Of a stretch of DNA of 64,000 nt, positions 61,984 through 64,000 are shown one piece after another (within the stretch, counting starts at the first letter, position 1; each line of letters opens with the position of its first letter). The notes under the pieces were generated by a model, which searched no databases, was not told where the DNA came from, and was given only the letters and a program-made list of their open reading frames with translations. Source of the DNA: Streptomyces coffeae (GTDB taxonomy: Bacteria; Actinomycetota; Actinomycetes; Streptomycetales; Streptomycetaceae); NCBI RefSeq assembly GCF_016741875.1, contig NZ_JAERRF010000004.1, positions 124,001 through 188,000 of the forward strand. The letters are read 5' to 3'. The translations under genes and the position numbers were made by a program.

Positions 61984-63456
61984 GTGTTGGAGCACGGCGC
62001 AGCCCCGCCCACGACCCCGCGCCCGGAGCAAGAGCCTCCGGCGACCGGGTTCGGCGCCCGGCTGATGCGGCGCAAGCCCGTGGAGCAACTGGTCGCCGAG
62101 GGCGGTCAGGGCGCGGGCGGAACCCTGCGGCGTTCGCTCGGAATGTGGCAGCTCACCATGATCAGCATCGGTGCCACCCTGGGCACCGGCATCTTCGTGG
62201 TGCTCGGCGAGGCCGTCCCGGACGCGGGACCCGCGGTCATCGTGTCGTTTGTCATAGCCGGGCTCACCGCCCTGTTCTCGGCGCTGTCCTACGCGGAACT
62301 CGCGGGCACCATCCCGGTCTCCGGGTCCTCGTACTCGTACGCCTACGCCACCATGGGCGAGCTGATCGCCTGGGTGTGCGGCTGGTGTCTGATCCTGGAG
62401 TACGGCGTCTCGGTGGCGGCGGTCGCCGTCGGCTGGGGCGACTACCTCAACGAACTGCTCGACGGCACGCTCGGCATCACCATCCCGGACGCGCTGTCCG
62501 CCCCGCCCGGCGACGGCGGAATCTTCAACCTGCCCGCGCTGCTGGTGGTGTTGCTGTCCATGGCGTTCCTGCTGGGCGGCGCCAAGGAGAGTGCCCGGGC
62601 CAACACCATCATGGTCGGGGTGAAGATCGCGGCCCTGGTGCTGTTCTGCGCCGTCGCCTTCACCGGCATCCGGGCGGGCAACTACACCCCGTTCATGCCG
62701 CTGGGCATGGCGGGCGTCAGCGCCGCCGGTGCCACCCTGTTCTTCTCCTACATCGGCTTCGACGCCGCCTCCACCGCCGGTGAGGAGGCCAAGAACCCGC
62801 AGCGTGACCTGCCCCGCGCGATCATGCTCTCGCTGGTCATCGTCACCGCGCTGTACTGCCTGGTCGCGGCGGTGGCCGTGGGCGCTCTGCCGTGGAAGAA
62901 GTTCTCCGGCACGGAGGCCGCGCTCTCCGGGATCATGGAAGACGTCACCGGTCAGAGCTTCTGGGCCGTCCTGCTGGCGGCCGGCGCGGTCGTCGCCATC
63001 GCCTCCGTGGTGCTGACCGTGCTCTACGGACAGACCCGCATCCTCTTCGCGATGTCCCGCGACGGCCTGGTGCCCAAGGTGTTCTCCACCGTCCACCCCA
63101 CGTCCGGTGTGCCGCGCGCCAACACCGTGATCGTCTCGCTGTTCTGCGGTGTCCTGGCCGCCGCGATTCCGCTGGGCCAGCTCGCCGACGCCACCAGCAT
63201 CGGCACCCTCTTCGCCTTCGCGCTGGTCAACATCGCGGTGATCGTGCTGCGCCGGACCCGGCCCACCATGGAGCGCACCTTCCGGGTGCCCCTCGCGCCG
63301 CTCTTCCCGCTGATCGGCTTCGGGCTCTGCCTGTGGATGATGAGCAGTCTGGAAGTCGTGACCTGGGTGGTCTTCGGTGTCTGGATGGCCGTCGGGCTTG
63401 TGCTGTACTTCGGATACGGTATGCGCCGATCCCGACTGGCCACAGCAGAAAAGTGA
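61984..63456 (+). CDS. APC-family amino acid permease (cationic amino acid transporter type)
   Basis: 490 aa, GTG 61984, SD AAGGAG eight bases upstream. About 12-13 helices after a 50-residue cytoplasmic start. TM1 has the unwound substrate loop GATLGTGIFVVLG; TM6 region FFSYIGFDAASTAGEEAKNPQRDLPRAI is the hallmark of the CAT subgroup (arginine/lysine-type transporters). The exact substrate cannot be read. The Lrp/AsnC gene follows after ten bases. Confidence 0.92.
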   Translation: MLEHGAAPPTTPRPEQEPPATGFGARLMRRKPVEQLVAEGGQGAGGTLRRSLGMWQLTMISIGATLGTGIFVVLGEAVPDAGPAVIVSFVIAGLTALFSALSYAELAGTIPVSGSSYSYAYATMGELIAWVCGWCLILEYGVSVAAVAVGWGDYLNELLDGTLGITIPDALSAPPGDGGIFNLPALLVVLLSMAFLLGGAKESARANTIMVGVKIAALVLFCAVAFTGIRAGNYTPFMPLGMAGVSAAGATLFFSYIGFDAASTAGEEAKNPQRDLPRAIMLSLVIVTALYCLVAAVAVGALPWKKFSGTEAALSGIMEDVTGQSFWAVLLAAGAVVAIASVVLTVLYGQTRILFAMSRDGLVPKVFSTVHPTSGVPRANTVIVSLFCGVLAAAIPLGQLADATSIGTLFAFALVNIAVIVLRRTRPTMERTFRVPLAPLFPLIGFGLCLWMMSSLEVVTWVVFGVWMAVGLVLYFGYGMRRSRLATAEK

Positions 63457-63466
63457 CTCCCCCGCA

Positions 63467-63922
63467 GTGCGACTGAACGACCTTGACGAACGCATCGTCC
63501 ACGCCCTCGCCGAAGACGCCCGCCGCAGCTACGCCGATATCGGCGATCTGATCGGCCTGTCCGCCCCCGCCGTCAAGCGGCGGGTGGACCGTCTCCGGTC
63601 CGAGGGGGCCATCAGGGGGTTCACGGTGCGGGTCGACCCGGCGGCGCTGGGGTGGGAGACCGAGGGCTTCATCGAGCTCTTCTGCCGCCACAACACCTCC
63701 CCCGACGACATCCGCCGGGGTCTGTCGCGCTATCCCGAGGTGGTGTCCGCGTCGACCGTCACCGGCGACGCGGACGCCGTCGTCCAGGTCTTCGCCTCCG
63801 ATATGCGCCACTTCGAACGGGTCCTGGAGCGCATCGCGGGCGAGCCGTTCGTCGAGCGCACCAAGTCCGTGCTGGTGCTCTCACCGCTGCTGCGGCGCTT
63901 CACCTCCGGCGCTCCGGCCTGA
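63467..63922 (+). CDS. Lrp/AsnC-family transcriptional regulator
   Basis: 151 aa from GTG 63467 (VRLNDLDERIVHALAEDARRSYADIG); no good SD, so translation is probably coupled to the permease. N-terminal winged HTH (LIGLSAPAVKRRVDRLRSEGAIRGF), C-terminal RAM/ASNC ligand domain (GDADAVVQVFASDMRHFERVLERI). Members bind amino acids as octamers or dimers. Co-transcription with the permease suggests local control of that transporter. One long frame upstream (from 63377) is an artefact. Confidence 0.92.
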   Translation: MRLNDLDERIVHALAEDARRSYADIGDLIGLSAPAVKRRVDRLRSEGAIRGFTVRVDPAALGWETEGFIELFCRHNTSPDDIRRGLSRYPEVVSASTVTGDADAVVQVFASDMRHFERVLERIAGEPFVERTKSVLVLSPLLRRFTSGAPA

Positions 63923-63945
63923 TCCGGACGGGAGTCCAGCCCCCT

Positions 63946-63981
63946 CCGGCCCGTGCGCAACGAATCGCTGCCACGGGCCGG
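63946..63981 (+). terminator. Terminator after the Lrp/AsnC gene
   Basis: CCGGCCCGTG (63946-63955) and CACGGGCCGG (63972-63981), perfect 10-bp stem, 16-nt loop. Confidence 0.65.
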
Positions 63982-64000
63982 AAACGCGTAACGAAGCGAC

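Overview
The window is a stretch of conserved core chromosome from a Streptomyces species. Evidence: very high GC with strong third-position GC bias, many GTG and some TTG starts, and the Streptomyces-specific genes bldD and sIHF. The gene order (ruvB-yajC-secDF-apt-relA ... rpsD-alaS ... aro-efp-nusB-bldD-pyr-sIHF-gmk-rpoZ-coaBC-metK-priA-fmt-rsmB-rpe) is, from memory, the order in S. coelicolor. I see no phage, integrase, transposase, CRISPR array, tRNA or rRNA. The novelty here lies in regulatory and structural detail, not in a new gene island.

Layout. (1) 1-7600: the 3' end of ruvB, then yajC-secD-secF-apt (protein export plus adenine salvage), a double hairpin, then relA (ppGpp synthetase/hydrolase). 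(2) 7.6-12.1 kb: a minus-strand DUF349 protein and cyclophilin, then an MBL-fold hydrolase and hisS. (3) 12.1-15.7 kb: a minus-strand cassette of ABC ATPase, ABC permease, histidine kinase and response regulator, every junction a 4-nt overlap. (4) 15.9-19.7 kb: a VKOR-family protein, a short dispersed repeat, rarA, a DUF2470 protein with an iron box, rpsD. (5) 19.9-32.6 kb: two small membrane-associated proteins, alaS, ruvX, mltG, aroE, aroC, aroK, aroB, a P-loop protein, an M24-like protein with missing metal ligands, efp, nusB. (6) 33.2-43.9 kb: bldD (autoregulatory promoter) divergent from the pyrimidine operon pyrR-pyrB-pyrC-unknown-carA-carB-pyrD-pyrF, headed by a PyrR-binding leader that covers the pyrR ribosome binding site. 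(7) 44-52.3 kb: sIHF, gmk, rpoZ, coaBC, metK, a helicase-degenerate priA, a minus-strand HTH protein, fmt. (8) 52.4-64 kb: an ABC exporter behind a MerR-type 19-bp-spacer promoter, rsmB, a secreted serine hydrolase, rpe, a SorC-type regulator, guaB1, a dispersed inverted-repeat element, a DUF2637 membrane protein with a small partner, an APC amino-acid permease and an Lrp/AsnC regulator.

How the genes work together: translation (hisS, alaS, rpsD, efp, fmt, rsmB), transcription (nusB, rpoZ), nucleotide supply (apt, pyr, gmk, guaB1), stringent response (relA) and chorismate synthesis (aro) are set among developmental and nucleoid regulators (bldD, sIHF).

Best leads: a 177-bp inverted-repeat element directly after the guaB1 stop, with a deletion derivative after the VKOR gene; a leaderless 25-codon ORF in the yajC-secDF leader; a textbook MerR operator with no MerR gene nearby; an iron box beside rpsD; the M24 and PriA proteins lacking catalytic residues; and possible leader ORFs or hairpins before guaB1 and sIHF. 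All functional calls come from reading motifs; no database search was run.
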